Part shown: positions 11,621 to 23,649 of the stretch, piece after piece | Layout of the letters: every line of letters starts with the position of its first letter | Position numbering within the stretch: position 1 is the first letter of the stretch | Source of the DNA: Raffaelea ambrosiae | Taxonomy: Eukaryota; Ascomycota; Sordariomycetes; Ophiostomatales; Ophiostomataceae | DNA: 64,000 nucleotides | Reading direction: 5' to 3' | Assembly (NCBI GenBank): GCA_002778195.1 | Contig: PCDI01000004.1 | Location: 3,136,226 to 3,200,225, forward strand | Translations under genes and position numbers: made by a program | The notes under the pieces: model-generated | The model's database searches: none | What the model was told of the DNA's origin: nothing | What the model saw: only the letters and a program-made list of their open reading frames with translations

Positions 11621-13261
11621 TCATGACTCCTCCATCTTGTCGTCATCATCGCCGTCGTCGTTGCTGCCGACGACATTCCGTCCGCGGTTGATCTGCACGG
11701 TCTTGTCCTCACCGCCGCTGACGATGCCCCATGTCTTGTCCCACTTCACATCGAACACTTTGACGCCTTCACCAGCCAGCGGCCGCTTCTTGCCTCCCAA
11801 GCTTTCGCGCTCAATCACGTACACGGGCTCGCTCACGGGCGTCGCAGCAGCTGCCTCCTCGCTCACAGCCCGCTGGCTGCTCCGCAGATCCCAGATCCGG
11901 CAGGTTCCGTCGTGCGAGCCCGACACCAGCGCGTAGTCGTTGTCGGGCGACGCCGACAGCGCCGGCACAATGTTCACATGGCCCCGCAGGGTCATCACCG
12001 ACGTCGTCGCCACCGACACCCGCGGGTCCATCAGGACAATGTTGCGCGCGTCGTTGCCGGCCGCCAGCAGTTTTTGGTTGTGGCCGTTGCTGTTGCCCAC
12101 CGCACACAGAGACAGCAGGGCGTGCGACGTTGCAATGGTGCTCACGATCTGTCCCGTGGTCAGGTCAAGCGTGCTCAACGTGTGGTCCAGGCCGGCCGAG
12201 TACGCCACGGTGCGGTCCTGGGGATCAAAAATGGCGGCCGAGGCTCCGGGAGCCTTGTGGACCTGCATGAGAGAGAGCGCGCCGCGCTGGGGCACAGCAG
12301 ACGGAGCCACCTTGCGGCGCTTGCCCGCAGCCGAGGACGCGAGAGCACCGGGGATGAGCTTCTCAGGGGCCGCCGGGGCTGAGGATTTGGACGTCGACCA
12401 GAGTCCGATATGGCCATCAGCGGACGCAGAGAGGATGCGCTTGCTGGCGGCGTCGGTGGCCAGCGAGACGACGTTGCTCCGGTGGCCGTACAGTTCGAGT
12501 GTCGGCTTGAAGGCAGTAGTGCCGCTCTCGTCGTCGCCCGTAATTTTCCATATGCGGACGGTCCGGTCGAGACCGGAGGAGGCCACCTGGGTCGGGGTGA
12601 TGAAGCGGGCAGCCTGGACGTTGGACAGGTGGCCACCGCCCGTGGCGCCGGGGGACGTCGCTGTCACTTCGCCGGAGGCGTTCCACAGGCGAAGCAGACC
12701 ATCGTAAGAGCCGGTCAGGAGGCGGCCCCCCTCAATATCGACGGAGCTGACCCAGTCGTCGTGCTGGAAGCTCGCCTCGAAGACGGGCGGGATCAAGCTG
12801 CGAACGTACTGCAGCGTAATGGTTGTCTCTGAAGACAGGCCATGCTCCTGCAGATAGTCCGCGATAGACGTACGCAGGAACGCTCCATCAACAAGAAAGT
12901 CGAGAGGAATGGGCTGGCTCGTGCCGAGCATAGACTCGGAGTTGAGGATCCGTGACAGGCCATACCGCCGGATGTCTAGAAGGAAGAGGTCAGATTCCAA
13001 CAATGCAGTGAGACAGAACAGAGTAATCTGGAACGAAGAGTCCGAATGCTAGATGTGATCTGTTGGAAGAGAAACAAATGCTAGGTATAAATGTGAAAGG
13101 GCAGAACGCAAAAAGACTACAAGACGAAGGGAGCCGGGGAAGAGGAAAGAAGAGACGGAAAACTTACCGGCAGGAACAAGGAGCTGCCGCTTCGAGTCCG
13201 GCAGCTGGATGTCCCCATCGCTGGTCGTAAAAACGACCTTGACCTGGTCTGCGGCGTCCAT
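11621..13261 (-). CDS. YTM1: Ribosome biogenesis protein YTM1 (WD40, NLE domain)
   Basis: Component of the Nop7/PeBoW complex (Erb1-Nop7-Ytm1) needed for 60S subunit maturation; nucleolar. The NLE domain is the ligand of the AAA+ ATPase Rea1/Mdn1 that removes the complex. Exons 13168-13261 and 11621-12975 (minus) give 482 residues. The N-terminal NLE ubiquitin-like domain covers about residues 8-90 (VKVVFTTSDGDIQLPDSK, then VPADIRRYGLSRILN across the intron). WD repeats follow, with typical endings such as LLRLWNAS, TVRIWKI, HIGLWSTS and TCRIWDL. The length fits fungal orthologues. It is divergent from POL31 over a 423-base shared promoter region. Confidence 0.95.
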
Positions 13262-13684
13262 TTCAGGCGATGGAAGGGAAGATGGAGGATGGTTTCATAG
13301 ACAAAAGTTCCATGTACTTTTTTCTCATAGCAATATTTTTTTTTGGTTCTTATCTTATCAGACCTTTTTTTGTTATCTTATCGGGCTTTTCTTTGCTCTG
13401 TTGTACTGGCAGCTTCAGCCTTGCAGCAGTTTTGCCCCGCTGTAACCTTGAGCCAATCAGTGGGTGGACATGTCAGTTACAGTGGCAATTGGGTTAAGTG
13501 GTCATTTAAGGACCACCCTTCAAAGACGCGACCCTAGCGGACCCAGCGCGTCCACTACCCCTCTGGGCGCGTCCCTCCACTGCAGCCACCATTCTCGTCG
13601 TCGCATGCCTAGGGGGGCGCTTTTTTGTTTTCGAGTCTTTTGTTTTTGAGGTTGATTTCCTGTTCCCGCGGGCACAGATTCACA
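13262..13684. promoter_or_regulatory. Shared bidirectional promoter YTM1/POL31
   Basis: 423 bases separate the divergent start codons of YTM1 and POL31. The region contains a CCAAT-type box (AGCCAATCAG near 13451) and T-rich runs near 13320-13345. No TATA box is evident. Confidence 0.55.
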
Positions 13685-15694
13685 ATGGTCGCACTAGACG
13701 ACATCCAAGGCCTAATGGCCAAGCCTTTGTATGTTTCGGTAAAGAAAAAAAAAACTCCCAGAAGGCGACTACAGTAAAGAATACAAATCGAGCGAAGCGA
13801 GGACCAAAAAAATTGACACTTTGCTTCTAGTGACGGCGACCATGACGAACTGCCAGAGCGTGACCAGTCGACCTACCGCTCCCTCGACCGCTTCCGTCTG
13901 GAGTCCGGTCGGCAGTACCAGCAGCAATTTGGCGACATGTACTTCTTGCGGCTGTCCAAGATCAAGCCAACTGTCGAGCGCATCGCGGCCGAGTCGTTTG
14001 GCGATGTTGTGATTGGGGGCGAGCCAGCGAAGAAGGTGGAGCGCGTGCTGGACGTGCGGCAAGGCGAGCTCTGCTGGGTGGCCGGAACGGTCTACATGGA
14101 TATGCCCTACAAGCCTAGTATTCTGGAGGACGTCTCTAAGGATGTGAGTTCTCTGTTGGACTAGCAGGCCGGGTGAAGAGGGAGAAAACAGAATACGAGC
14201 GAAGCGAGGAAAAGACAAAAGATGCGAAAACGGAAGACGAGCGAAGCGAGAAGGCAACGAACTGACAAGAGGCGCAGAGACTGCTTTCCAAACCACCCAT
14301 GGTCAACAAGTACATCCCCATAGATGGCGACGACAACGAGCTGGCGGAGGGACGCGGCAGCGTCTCTGTTTTGCTCGAGGACGACTCGGGTCGCATCCGC
14401 CTTGTCGGCGATGTGCTGTCCAGGGTGCTGCTGGTCACGGGCTGCATCGTGGCCGTAATGGGCACTGAGAACGAGAACGGCGAACTGGAGATCGTCGACA
14501 TTGTGTTCCCGGACCTGCCAACGCAGCCAGACCGGTGGCAGCTGGCCAAGCCGCCACCTGGCCGGGAAAACGGTAAGGGGGCCAAGACACCACCTGCCAA
14601 GCGGCTCAAGCTGGACAGTCTGGACAGCGACGACATCGGCCCCGAGGCAGACGACGACGATGACGACGATGTAGACATGGGCGGCATAGGTGGTGGTGTG
14701 CTGGGAGGCAGCCGGAGAAAACCGACCAAGGGCGCCACCAAGATCGCCATCGTCTCCGGCCTCAACCTGTCCGGCCCGCACGGAGCCTCGGCCGTCGAGA
14801 CCAGCCTGCTGCTCGAATACCTGCTGGGCGAGTCCCTGGCACCCGACGCCCAGCGCGAGAACGCGCACATCAGCCGCCTCATCATTGCCGGCAATTCGAT
14901 CGACCCGGAGGCCCAGGCCGAAAAACCGCCCGAGAAGCCCGACGCTGCCCCGCACCACAAAAAGTACGGCTACGACAGCAGTGCGTACAACCCGGTGCCG
15001 AGTGCAATGCTCGACGAGTTCTTGGCAGAGCTGCTGCCGTCCATGCCGGTGACGCTGCTGCCGGGCGAGCACGACCCGTCCAATGCGAGCATGCCGCAGC
15101 AGCCCGTGCACGCAGCCATGTTCCCACAATCGCGGGTCTACGCCACGGGCGTGGGGGGAGCAAAGCCGTCAGCGGAGCAGGCCGGCTGGCTCGACCCCGT
15201 GACGAATCCGTGGGAGGGCGAGATTGACGGGTGGCGGGTGCTGGGGACGAGCGGGCAGACGATTGACGACATCCAAAAGTATCTGCCGAGCAACAATCGG
15301 TTGGACATGATGGAGGCGACATGTCGGTGGCGGTGTTGTGCGCCAACAGCACCGGATACACTCTGTAAGTGCCCCCTGTTTTACCTGGTTTTCCTGTTTC
15401 ACCTGTTTTTTTTTTCTGTTTTTTTTCTTTTTTTCTCCTTTTTCATACAACAACCATCGACTAACACTCTCAGGGAGCTACCCATTCCAGGAGGATGACC
15501 CGTTCGTCCTGGACACCTGTCCGCACCTTTACTTTGTGGGCTCGCAACCTTCGTTCGCCACAAAGGTCATTTCCGGCCCGGAAGGCCAGGCCGTGCGTCT
15601 GATTTCTGTGCCAGCATTCTCACAGACGCGCGAGATTGTGCTGGTCGACTCGGAGACGCTAGATGTGACACGGGTGAAAATTGAGCGAGCATGA
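13685..15694 (+). CDS. POL31: DNA polymerase delta small (B) subunit
   Basis: Regulatory B-subunit of replicative DNA polymerase delta (human POLD2), joining Pol3 to Pol32; nuclear. Exons 13685-13728, 13831-14143, 14278-15364 and 15474-15694 give 554 residues. Visible are the N-terminal STYRSLDRFRLESGRQYQQQFGDMYFLRL region typical of the subunit, an OB-fold part (VSVLLEDDSGRIRLVGDVL), and the calcineurin-like phosphoesterase fold (LIIAGNSID, TLLPGEHDPSNASMPQQP, VLGTSGQTIDDI, DTLW-SYPFQEDDPF). An acidic Asp-rich insert sits near bases 14650-14680. The third exon start (14278) is the in-frame acceptor, but it gives RLLSKPP where homologues usually have a His-Trp, so this border is the least certain. 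Two introns hold a repeated CGAGCGAAGCGAG motif. Confidence 0.92.
13788..14252 (+). repeat. CGAGCGAAGCGAG motif, three copies in POL31 introns
   Basis: The same 13-base motif occurs at about 13789-13801 (first intron) and at 14196-14208 and 14238-14250 (second intron); the last two are 42 bases apart. The motif lies outside coding sequence. A diverged relative (GTGAAGCGAGCAAAGCGA) is seen near 62471. Confidence 0.7.
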
Positions 15695-16108
15695 AAGGAA
15701 AAACGGGCGAAGAACGAATTATTAATCATCTATGGACGGGTCAGCATGCACATTCCATGGACATAGTTACATACGCAGCTGCGAGTGTGGGCGGCACGGA
15801 AAGTGTTTTCTAGTGACTTGCATGTTGGAAAAAGGAACAAAAAAAAAGGGGGGGGCGCGGCCATACTATGTTGATGTTAACTACATGAGACATGACAGAT
15901 AATCGAATTTTCAAATTCAAAATTCAAAAAACACAACAGCCAAACGAATGCTACTTTTCTTTTTATGTGCAGAGGTTATGCAGTATATACAAGGGATGGT
16001 GCCAATTTGCCGCGTTCCGTATGGGGAGCCTGTGGGCAGCAACAGCTGTTTTTTTTCTTTTTCTTTTTTGTTTTCACTTTCTTTTTGTTTTCACTTCCTT
16101 TCTTCTTT
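15695..16108. other. Convergent 3' region, no gene seen
   Basis: Region between POL31 and the lipase gene, which point towards each other. It contains an A7/G6 run near 15838-15856 and T-rich stretches around 16050-16110. No coding signal. Confidence 0.6.
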
Positions 16109-17178
16109 TCACTCTTTAAACGAAAACACGTCTGCATTGCAGCTGGCGATCGACTCAAAGTACGTCAGGTGCGCCTCGATGTCCACCGACGGCCTGCTCG
16201 CATTGCAGTCCCCGCTGGCGTATCCTTCGCACACGGACACGTCCGACGTCGCATAGGTGATGGCGTCGTTGGCCCCGGCCGTGCCGGCCCCCTTGAGCCA
16301 GTACTCGGGGCTCGAATGCCGGTAGTTGAGCAGCCGCGGCGGCAGCTGCGGCACCGGGTCGTCCGTGTGGGTGACCCGATAGTGGGCCACGCCGGACACC
16401 TGGTTGGTCAAAAACGCGGCCAGCACTTCGTTGCCCACGCGTGGGCTGCCGTAGGTGTACAGCGCCACGCCCGTGCCGGCCGCCCGCAGCTCCGCCGCCG
16501 CCAGCTGGGCCACCGCGCCGCCCAGCGAGTGGCCCGTGACGACGACCGCGTAGTCGGGGTTCTGTTTCTGGGCGGCGGCCACGCCGGCGAGCGCGGCGGT
16601 GCGGACCTCGGACCAGGACTCGCCGAACCCCTTGTGCAGGAGGCAGCCCGAGCCGGGCTGGGCCGTCGTCAAGTAGCCGCCGCAGCCGACCTGCACGAAA
16701 TCCAGGTCGGCCACGAAGTTGCGCAGCGAGGCCGATCCCCGGAACGAGAGCACGATGGCCTTCTGGGACGGGTCGGCGGCGACGTAGCCCTGCATGCCGG
16801 TGATGGACGAGAGGTCGGCATTGCCCAGGTTGGCGACGATGGTGGCGCCGGCGTTCTGGGCGGCGTCACAGACGTTGTTCGAGCAGGTGACGAGGGTGCC
16901 GGGTTGGGCCTGGCTGTTGCAGTAGGCCGCACCGGAGTACTGGGCGTAGAGGGCAAAGTTGGAGATGTCAGCCGCGGTGACGGAGATGCTTCGATCTGGG
17001 GTGGGGGTTGGTGTTAGTGACTTCTGTTTGTGCGGCTTGCATTTTTTTTTTTTTTTGCATGAATGCAACCGCTTCAGGACTCACCTTCGTTCGGTCCCCG
17101 TTTCTCAAAGACAAGGCGGCCCTTTATGGGAAAGGCAGCAGCCGTAGCCGCGAGTAAGGCCAAGACGAAAGTCTTCAT
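16109..17178 (-). CDS. Secreted class-3 (fungal) lipase / esterase
   Basis: Extracellular triacylglycerol lipase or feruloyl-esterase-like alpha/beta hydrolase. Exons 17085-17178 and 16109-16995 (minus) give 326 residues. A signal peptide (MKTFVLALLAATAAAFP) precedes a short propeptide ending at Lys-Arg (about 26-27), a likely Kex2 site. The nucleophile elbow GHSLGG contains Ser188, the acid is probably Asp244 in HTDDPVP, and the base His307 in EAHLTYF. The lid region precedes a conserved YGSPRVGN. Cysteine pairs typical of secreted members are present near the C-terminus (VCEGYASGDC). The start is supported by the signal peptide. The substrate (lipid or cell-wall ester) cannot be told from sequence alone. 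Confidence 0.93.
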
Positions 17179-17928
17179 GACGTAAAGAAGGACAGTCAAT
17201 TTATCAAGAATATCAGGACTGTGTGTGTGCCCGAGAAGACGGGGAACGAGGAAGACAAAGAGCAAGTAATCGGACTGACAAGAGCCAGGGCCGGGGACTG
17301 TTTCATGCAACAAAGACGAGATTCCTATTCAGATGCCATGTTCGAAGGAGGAGGCTTTCCTAGGTGTTTATTTTATACTTCCATAGCCGCCCTCGCCAGA
17401 TGTCTCAGACAGTGAGCTTCACGCCAACGCCAGACACGCACACACACCATCACCCGCATCACCCATACCATCACACATCGTCACCACATGCCCCGGCGCA
17501 CCCTTCCTAAAACAGACGTGCTTAGCTTCTTTTCCCCCTCAGACTTGCTCCGTGTTCTCAAGAAAGGAGGGGGGGCGGGCGATGAGCGTATGCATGCGGG
17601 TACATGTACACGGCGGATGGCGGTTGACAGATGCATCCGCAGGTGGCCTTCTCGGGCTGTCCCCAACCAAAACACACAGCCGCTTGACAGCAGGGGTCCA
17701 ACTGAGATGGGGCAGGGGTGGGGGCAGGTTCTCAAGGTGAGGCATGGCGCCGGTCATGGTTTGTTTGTCTTCTCTGTGTGTGTCTCATTATTTCGCTGAG
17801 ACATGGACCTGCTCGTGCCTCTTCATTCTACGGCTGATGGGAGAAAAGAGGGCGTCCAGGCGGAAGGCCCGAGGATCTTCCAGGCCATCATTACGAGTGA
17901 GTATGCAAGTCAGAAGGAGCCGATACAA

Positions 17929-18110
17929 AAGAAAAAAAAAGGAAGGAAAAGAAGAAAAAGAAGAAAAAGAAGAAAAAGAAGAAAAAAACAGGAAATCAAA
18001 AGAACGCCAAAAGAAGCTCCTTCCAGAAGGGATCAAAGCGTGCAAATGCAGAGAAGAGAAAAAGAAAAGAAGAAGAAAGGAAAAACAGGCGAATCCGGGC
18101 GCGAAGCAAG
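17929..18110 (+). repeat. GAAGAAAAA-type purine-rich low-complexity tract
   Basis: Imperfect GAA/GAAAAA units, clearest at 17945-17990, continue as an AG-rich stretch to about 18110. Open frames across it encode only Lys/Glu/Arg-rich low complexity and are not believable genes. Confidence 0.8.
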
Positions 18111-19482
18111 ATGCAAAGGCGGGCGGTTGAGAAGATGGAGGGTAGGAAAAAGGTTACACTGGCTGATTTTGGGGTCGAAAAATACAAGACATCACATGGG
18201 ATGGAGTTGGAATGGGGGAAGCGGTGTCGATCGCGGGGAAGGGAAACACAACAGCGCCCCAAGAAATGAGGAGTTGCTGGTCCCAAAAAGGCAAGTGAGC
18301 AGGTGAGGAAGCAGACTAAAGGGGAAAGCGCGGTTGGGACGGGGCGTTGAGTCCAAAAAGAAAGTCACGATGGCGAGTGGTGGTGGCGGTGACGATCCGA
18401 TTTTCGGGGCTTTTTGTTGACAACCGAATCTGTCAAAAAAGAAAGACACTCCCCTTCCAACTGAGACAGAGATAGGAGAACAATGTTAATAGCCCAATGC
18501 ATAAACAAGACGAGCAGCCTCCCATAAACGCTTTGCGTTCGAGCCTTCGGAAATGTCTCAATCGTTGTCTTCATCACAGGGAGTTGCGAAAGGCTGCATT
18601 TCATTGGCTCATAACCAAATAGAGTGATTGGACAGTTTGCTGATCCTTTTTTTTGGCGCCCGTCCTGTCAGGGCGGCCAACCCGTTTGAGGGCCGAGCCA
18701 ACAGACACCGAAGCCAGTCTTTGGCAAATCAGAACATAAGACGAGAGCTACAGGAGGCACAGGACGTTCGTTGGTCAGCGCAATCATGGCAGTGCGTCTG
18801 GGAGTGTACTGGCGTTTTATTTTTTGTATTTTAATCAAGAACGACAGACTGCCCAAGCCGCCTGTTGTGCTACACACCACGGCGAAGTCTAGCCTTGGAA
18901 ACGACAACCGGAAAGACCGCTGAATAAAAAAGAGCTACTCGTTGGGGAGGGGAAGAAAATTACAACATACAGGTAAAAATGTCAAGGAAAAGCAAACTAC
19001 ACCCCATTGGCAAGCCGGTAAAAATGACGGTGGCATGTTTCCTCTCTCCTCAAACACGGACCACTTGCCCGAAATGGCAACCGGCCGCCACACTGCGAGC
19101 AACCACGCACCGACACACGGGCACCAGCGTGGTTGGGAGCCTCGCCCGGGAGGTCATTTGACTGAGCAGCCGTTGGAGAAGTTGAGGGGAAAACCAGGCC
19201 GAGTGCAACTTTGCAGCGAATACGAAAGCATGTGAAACGGCAGTGAGGGTATGCATGAAAACAGAGGAGGAGACCTGAATATGACGATGCAAAGACAAGA
19301 AAGAACATGAAAGTGCGAGAACATGGAAGGGCTGCTGTAAATGTTGGAAACATAAGAAACTATTGGCAGTTCCAGGCGGAAAGAGTTGATTTGCCTCCAT
19401 CCGCTCTGAGCCGTAACACGGCTGGACCCTGAACGGGTAAGGCGGTAACCAACACCACTGGATTTCGTTTTATTGGTTCTCT

Positions 19483-19545
19483 CTCTCTCTTTCTTCTTTC
19501 TTTTTCTTTTTCTTTTTCTTTTTCCTTTTCTTTTTTTTTTCTACC
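19483..19545 (+). repeat. CT/TTTC pyrimidine tract
   Basis: CT repeats followed by TTTTTC units on the plus strand. Simple sequence in the gene-poor interval upstream of the GH3 gene. Confidence 0.75.
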
Positions 19546-20377
19546 TTTTCATTCAATATTTTTTTTGTTCGTTGTATTTCTTAGTGTTTGTCGATAGCCT
19601 CACCCACGTGGGACAAACCAGTGGTCGTGATATCGCCGTTCGCCAGGCTCCCCGCTCTTTCTTTCCTCCACATGGCGTCTTCGTCCACTTCTCTATGACT
19701 GCTGCCATCGCCTACACCGTATTCGCACCAGCTAATCACGCGAGCCTCTTTTTCTTGCCACTGCATCTACCCAGCGCTGTGGACCGGCGTCCCGTAGAAG
19801 CGGCATTTTCGATGGACCCATTGTGTCGGTAGTGGCTGTTTGTAAGATGCACAAACGTGTAGTGACGCAAGCATGCGAGCAATCGTGCCTCCTAGTCTTC
19901 GAGGACACCCAGAACCCAGCGTTCTTTCCAGCCACACACCCCCCAACGTGCTCCTTCCGAGGCCTGCTTTCTGGCGCTCTGATTGGTTGCGACTTACAGA
20001 ACTGTCTGATTTGGGACATCTCGACAACTTGCTGTCCTCGCACAGCTTGGCTAGTATTTAGTGTCGCTCGCTTTTTTCTGTGCTTCTGTCACGATATATC
20101 CTCCCAGCAAATCAGATTCCAGGCATCGCGTACTCCTGTACTTTTTCTACCCACAGATCTTTACGTCCCCCCCCCCTCCCCGGATCCGTCCGACCCAGAC
20201 GGCTGGGGCCACTCGTGGACAGACGGCAAGCTGCGATTCTAATAGACCAGAGAGCTGGAACCGGAGACACGACGGACTTTCTATACCTTTCTGTCCAGGG
20301 AAAGGGCCCGGAAGCCCGACGAGGAGCCTCTTTGATTACTAGCTACTCCCGCGGCTATGGACGGCCAGCCAGAGGCG

Positions 20378-20385
20378 TATATAAA
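20378..20385 (+). promoter_or_regulatory. TATA box of the GH3 beta-glucosidase gene
   Basis: A perfect TATATAAA lies 154 bases upstream of the GH3 start codon, a plausible distance for a fungal promoter with a pyrimidine-rich leader. It is the clearest TATA box in the window and fits an inducible secreted-enzyme gene. Confidence 0.65.
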
Positions 20386-20538
20386 TGACGCGTGAGAGCT
20401 CTCGTAGATCTGTATTTTTAATTTTTTTTTTCGGGTTTGTTCTTCTATGAAAAGAATGATCGACACGTTTTCGAGCACTTCCAGCCTCGTTGTAGCCGCC
20501 AACTGAGCTTGGTGACACTTTCTCTCCTGTCCAAAGTC

Positions 20539-23500
20539 ATGTTGTACAGCACTGTTGCTCTGGCCGCGGCCGGGGCTCTCCTGCAGTCGGCAGCCGCTGC
20601 CGAATATGTGTCTGCGCCGTACTACCCGTCGCCCATTGGTGGATGGACGCCCGACTGGTCGGCCAGCTATGCCAAAGCCCGGGCTCTCGTGGCTCAGATG
20701 ACGCTGGCTGAGAAGACCAACATCACAGCCGGCACGGGGATGTACATGGGTAAGTTGGTGTCTGATTCTTTGGAAACTGGACCAGAGAGTCTATTTTTCC
20801 TCGGGTTGGAATTTGCTTTCGAGTTTCGACTAACAGAAAATGTAGGGTGAGCCATGGCACTGTTTGAATTTCTCTACCCTCTGCTCTCTGCACCTGCATC
20901 CGTACTCATACTCCCCCCTCCCAGACCATGCGCTGGCAACACCGGCAGCGTCCCCCGTCTGGGGTTCCCCTCGCTCTGCCTCCACGACGGCTTCATCGGC
21001 ATCCGCAAGGTCGACAACATCACGGTCTTCCCCGCCGGCATCACCGTCGCGGCCACCTTTGACAAGGACCTGATCGCGCAGCGGGCCATTGCGGCCGCCT
21101 CCGAGTTCCGCGGCAAGGGCATCAGCGTGGCCATGGGCCCGACCATTGGCCCGCTGGGCCGCAAGCCGCGCGGCGGCCGCAACTGGGAGTCCTTTGGCGC
21201 CGACCCGTCGCTGCAGGGCATTGTCGGCGCGCTGACGGTGCGCGGCGTGCAGTCGCGGGGCCTGATCTCGACCATCAAGCACCTGGTGGCCAACGAGCAG
21301 GAGATCGAGCGCATGTACTACGGCTACGACACGCCGGCCTACAGCTCCAACGTGGACGACCGCGCCATGCACGAGCTGTACCTGTGGCCGTTTGCCGAGG
21401 CGATCCACGCCGGTGCCGGCTCCATCATGGCGGCCTACAACGATGTCAGTTGCAAAGATCGCCTTCTGCTGCTTGTTTTTTTTTTTATTTTTTTTTATTT
21501 TTATTTTATTTTTATTTTCGTTTTTATTCAAACATCCATCTGACCGAAAATAGATCAATGGCACGCCGGCCACGCAGAACAGCTACCTCCTGAACGGGCT
21601 GGTCAAGGAAGAGCTCGGCTTCCAGGGGTTCATCATGTCTGATTGGTATGTGCACGTCTTGCTGTTCTCTGTTTCTGCTTCCTTTTTCCTTCCACAGTTA
21701 CGTGCCTCTTTGCTGTCCCTGTCTCGTCTGCGCACATCTCTTCTCTCATTGCTAATCTTCCCAGGCTCGCCCAGCTATCCGGCGTCCCGGCGGCCCTCGC
21801 CGGCCTCGACATGGCCATGCCCGGCGACTCGCAGCACCCCCAGACCGGCACCAGCTACTACATGTACGAGCTCACCCGCGCCGCCCTCAACGGCACCGTC
21901 CCGCTCGACCGCATCGACGACATGGCCACCCGCGTCGTCGCCGCCTGGTACCAGATGGGCCAGGACACCGACCCGCTGGGCGAGATCAACTTTTCCGCCA
22001 TCAACACCGCCGCCTACGGCGCCCTCTACCCGGGCTCCGCCGACTCCCCCCTGGGCCACCTCAACAGCTACGTCGACGTCCGCGCCGACCACGCCACCAT
22101 CGCCCGCCAGATCGCCACCGAGGCCATCACGCTGCTCAAGAACGAGAACCAGCTGCTGCCGCTGTCTGCCGCGGACGCCCTCGCCGTCTTCGGCACCGAT
22201 GCCGCCGTCAACCCGAACGGCCCCAACAACTGCACCAACCGCGCCTGCGACGTCGGCACCCTCGGCTCCGGCTGGGGCTCCGGCACCGCCGACTACGCCA
22301 GCTTCGACGACCCCATCACGGCCCTGCGCAGCCGGGCCGCCAGCGCGGGCGGCCGCGTCACCTTTTACAACAGCGACACCTTCCCGGCCGCTGGTGCCAA
22401 GGCGGCTTCCGCGGAGGACGTTGCCATTGTCTTTATCAATTCGGACTCGGGCGAGAACGACGTCACCGTCGACGCCCGCGTCAACTTCAACCGCGGCGAC
22501 CGCGAGATCGACGGGTTGGTTCCCTGGCACAGCGGCGACGAGCTCGTGCAGGCCGCGGCCGCGGCCTTCCGCCGCGTCGTGGTGGTCGTCCACACCGTCG
22601 GCCCCATTCTGGTCGAGCCCTGGATCGACCTGCCCGCGGTCCAGGCCGTCCTGCTGGCCCACCTGCCCGGCCAGGAGGCCGGCGAGTCCCTGGCCGACGT
22701 GCTCTTTGGCGTCGTCGCGCCCAGCGGCCACCTGCCGTACTCGATCCCCAGGAACGAGAGCGACTACCCGGCGAGCCTGTCGCTGACCCTCCGGCCCAAC
22801 GGCACCGACAACGCCACCCAGCTCCAGGACAACTACACCGAGGGCCTGTACATCGACTACCGCTACCTGCAGAAGCACGGCATCCAGCCGCGCTTCGCCT
22901 TCGGCCACGGCCTCAGCTACGCCAACTTCTCCCTCCAGGATGCCACCATTGCCGTGGCGGGCCAGCCGCTGAACAGCACCGTCGTGCCCGCCCGCACCGC
23001 CAAGACGGGCCTCCCAGCCGCGGCCGCCCACACCACCCTGCCGTCGGCCGCCGAGGCCACCGTCCCCGCCGGGTTTGTGCGTCTGACCAACTACCTCTAC
23101 TCGTGGCTGAACGCGACCGACGCCGCCGCCGCCGTGGCCGCCGCCCGCACCCAGACCTACGCGTACCCCGAAGGCTACTCGACCACGCAAAAGACCCGCG
23201 TGGCCGACCTGCCCAAGGCCGGCGGCGGCTCCGGCGGCCACCCGGCGCTCTGGGACGTCGCCTACAACCTGACCGTGGTCGTCGCCAACACGGCGTCCTC
23301 CTCCTCCTCGCCCGCCGCCGCCGCCGCCGCCGCCGCCGCCCGTGCCGTCGTCCAGGCCTACATCCAGTACCCGGCGTCCTCACCGTACGACGCGCCCATT
23401 GTCCAGCTGCGCGACTTTGCCAAGACGGTCGCGCTGGCGCCCGGCGGCCAGGGCGAGCGCGTGCAGCTGCAGCTGACCCGCCGGGACCTGAGCGTGTGGG

Positions 23501-23649
23501 ACGTCGAGGCGCAGAACTGGGTGCTGCCCGGCGGTCTGCCGTCGGCGGCCCGGTACACGGTCTGGCTGGGCGAGGCGAGCGACAACCTGCACACGGCCTG
23601 CTACACCGACACGCTGACGTGTGAGAGCGGGCTGGCGGGGCCGTTTTGA
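20539..23649 (+). CDS. Secreted GH3 beta-glucosidase
   Basis: Glycoside hydrolase family 3 enzyme that releases glucose from cellobiose or other beta-glucosides outside the cell. Exons read as 20539-20749, 20846 (one base), 20925-21444, 21554-21645 and 21765-23649, giving 902 residues. There is an N-terminal signal peptide ([21 protein letters not shown]). The N-terminal barrel has [19 protein letters not shown] and [21 protein letters not shown]. The nucleophile is Asp274 in GFIMSDW, rebuilt across an intron. The alpha/beta sandwich domain follows ([15 protein letters not shown], and a Gly-Glu-Asn stretch that may hold the acid/base), then a fibronectin-III-like C-terminal domain. Spacer segments rich in Ala and Thr occur near 23000-23340. 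The first intron region is odd: only a 1-base exon gives the family's Gly-Pro-Cys with consensus splice sites (see findings). Confidence 0.92.

Larger units (their letters stand above)
17179..20538. other. 3.3-kb gene-poor interval
   Basis: Between the divergent lipase and GH3 genes. I read both strands and found only short or low-complexity frames. It contains a purine-rich block (17929-18110), a pyrimidine tract (19480-19545) and a TATA box near the 3' end. A small spliced gene cannot be excluded, but nothing recognisable was seen. Confidence 0.55.

Noticed and set aside
17803..18306. Open frame of 167 codons, Lys/Arg/Glu-rich
   Set aside because: It is the translation of a GAAGAAAAA-type purine repeat. 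No domain, and the composition is explained by the repeat.
21775..23241. 488-codon antisense frame inside the GH3 gene
   Set aside because: Shadow of GC-rich codons on the other strand. Val/Gly/Asp-rich with no recognisable domain, while the sense frame is a clear GH3 enzyme.
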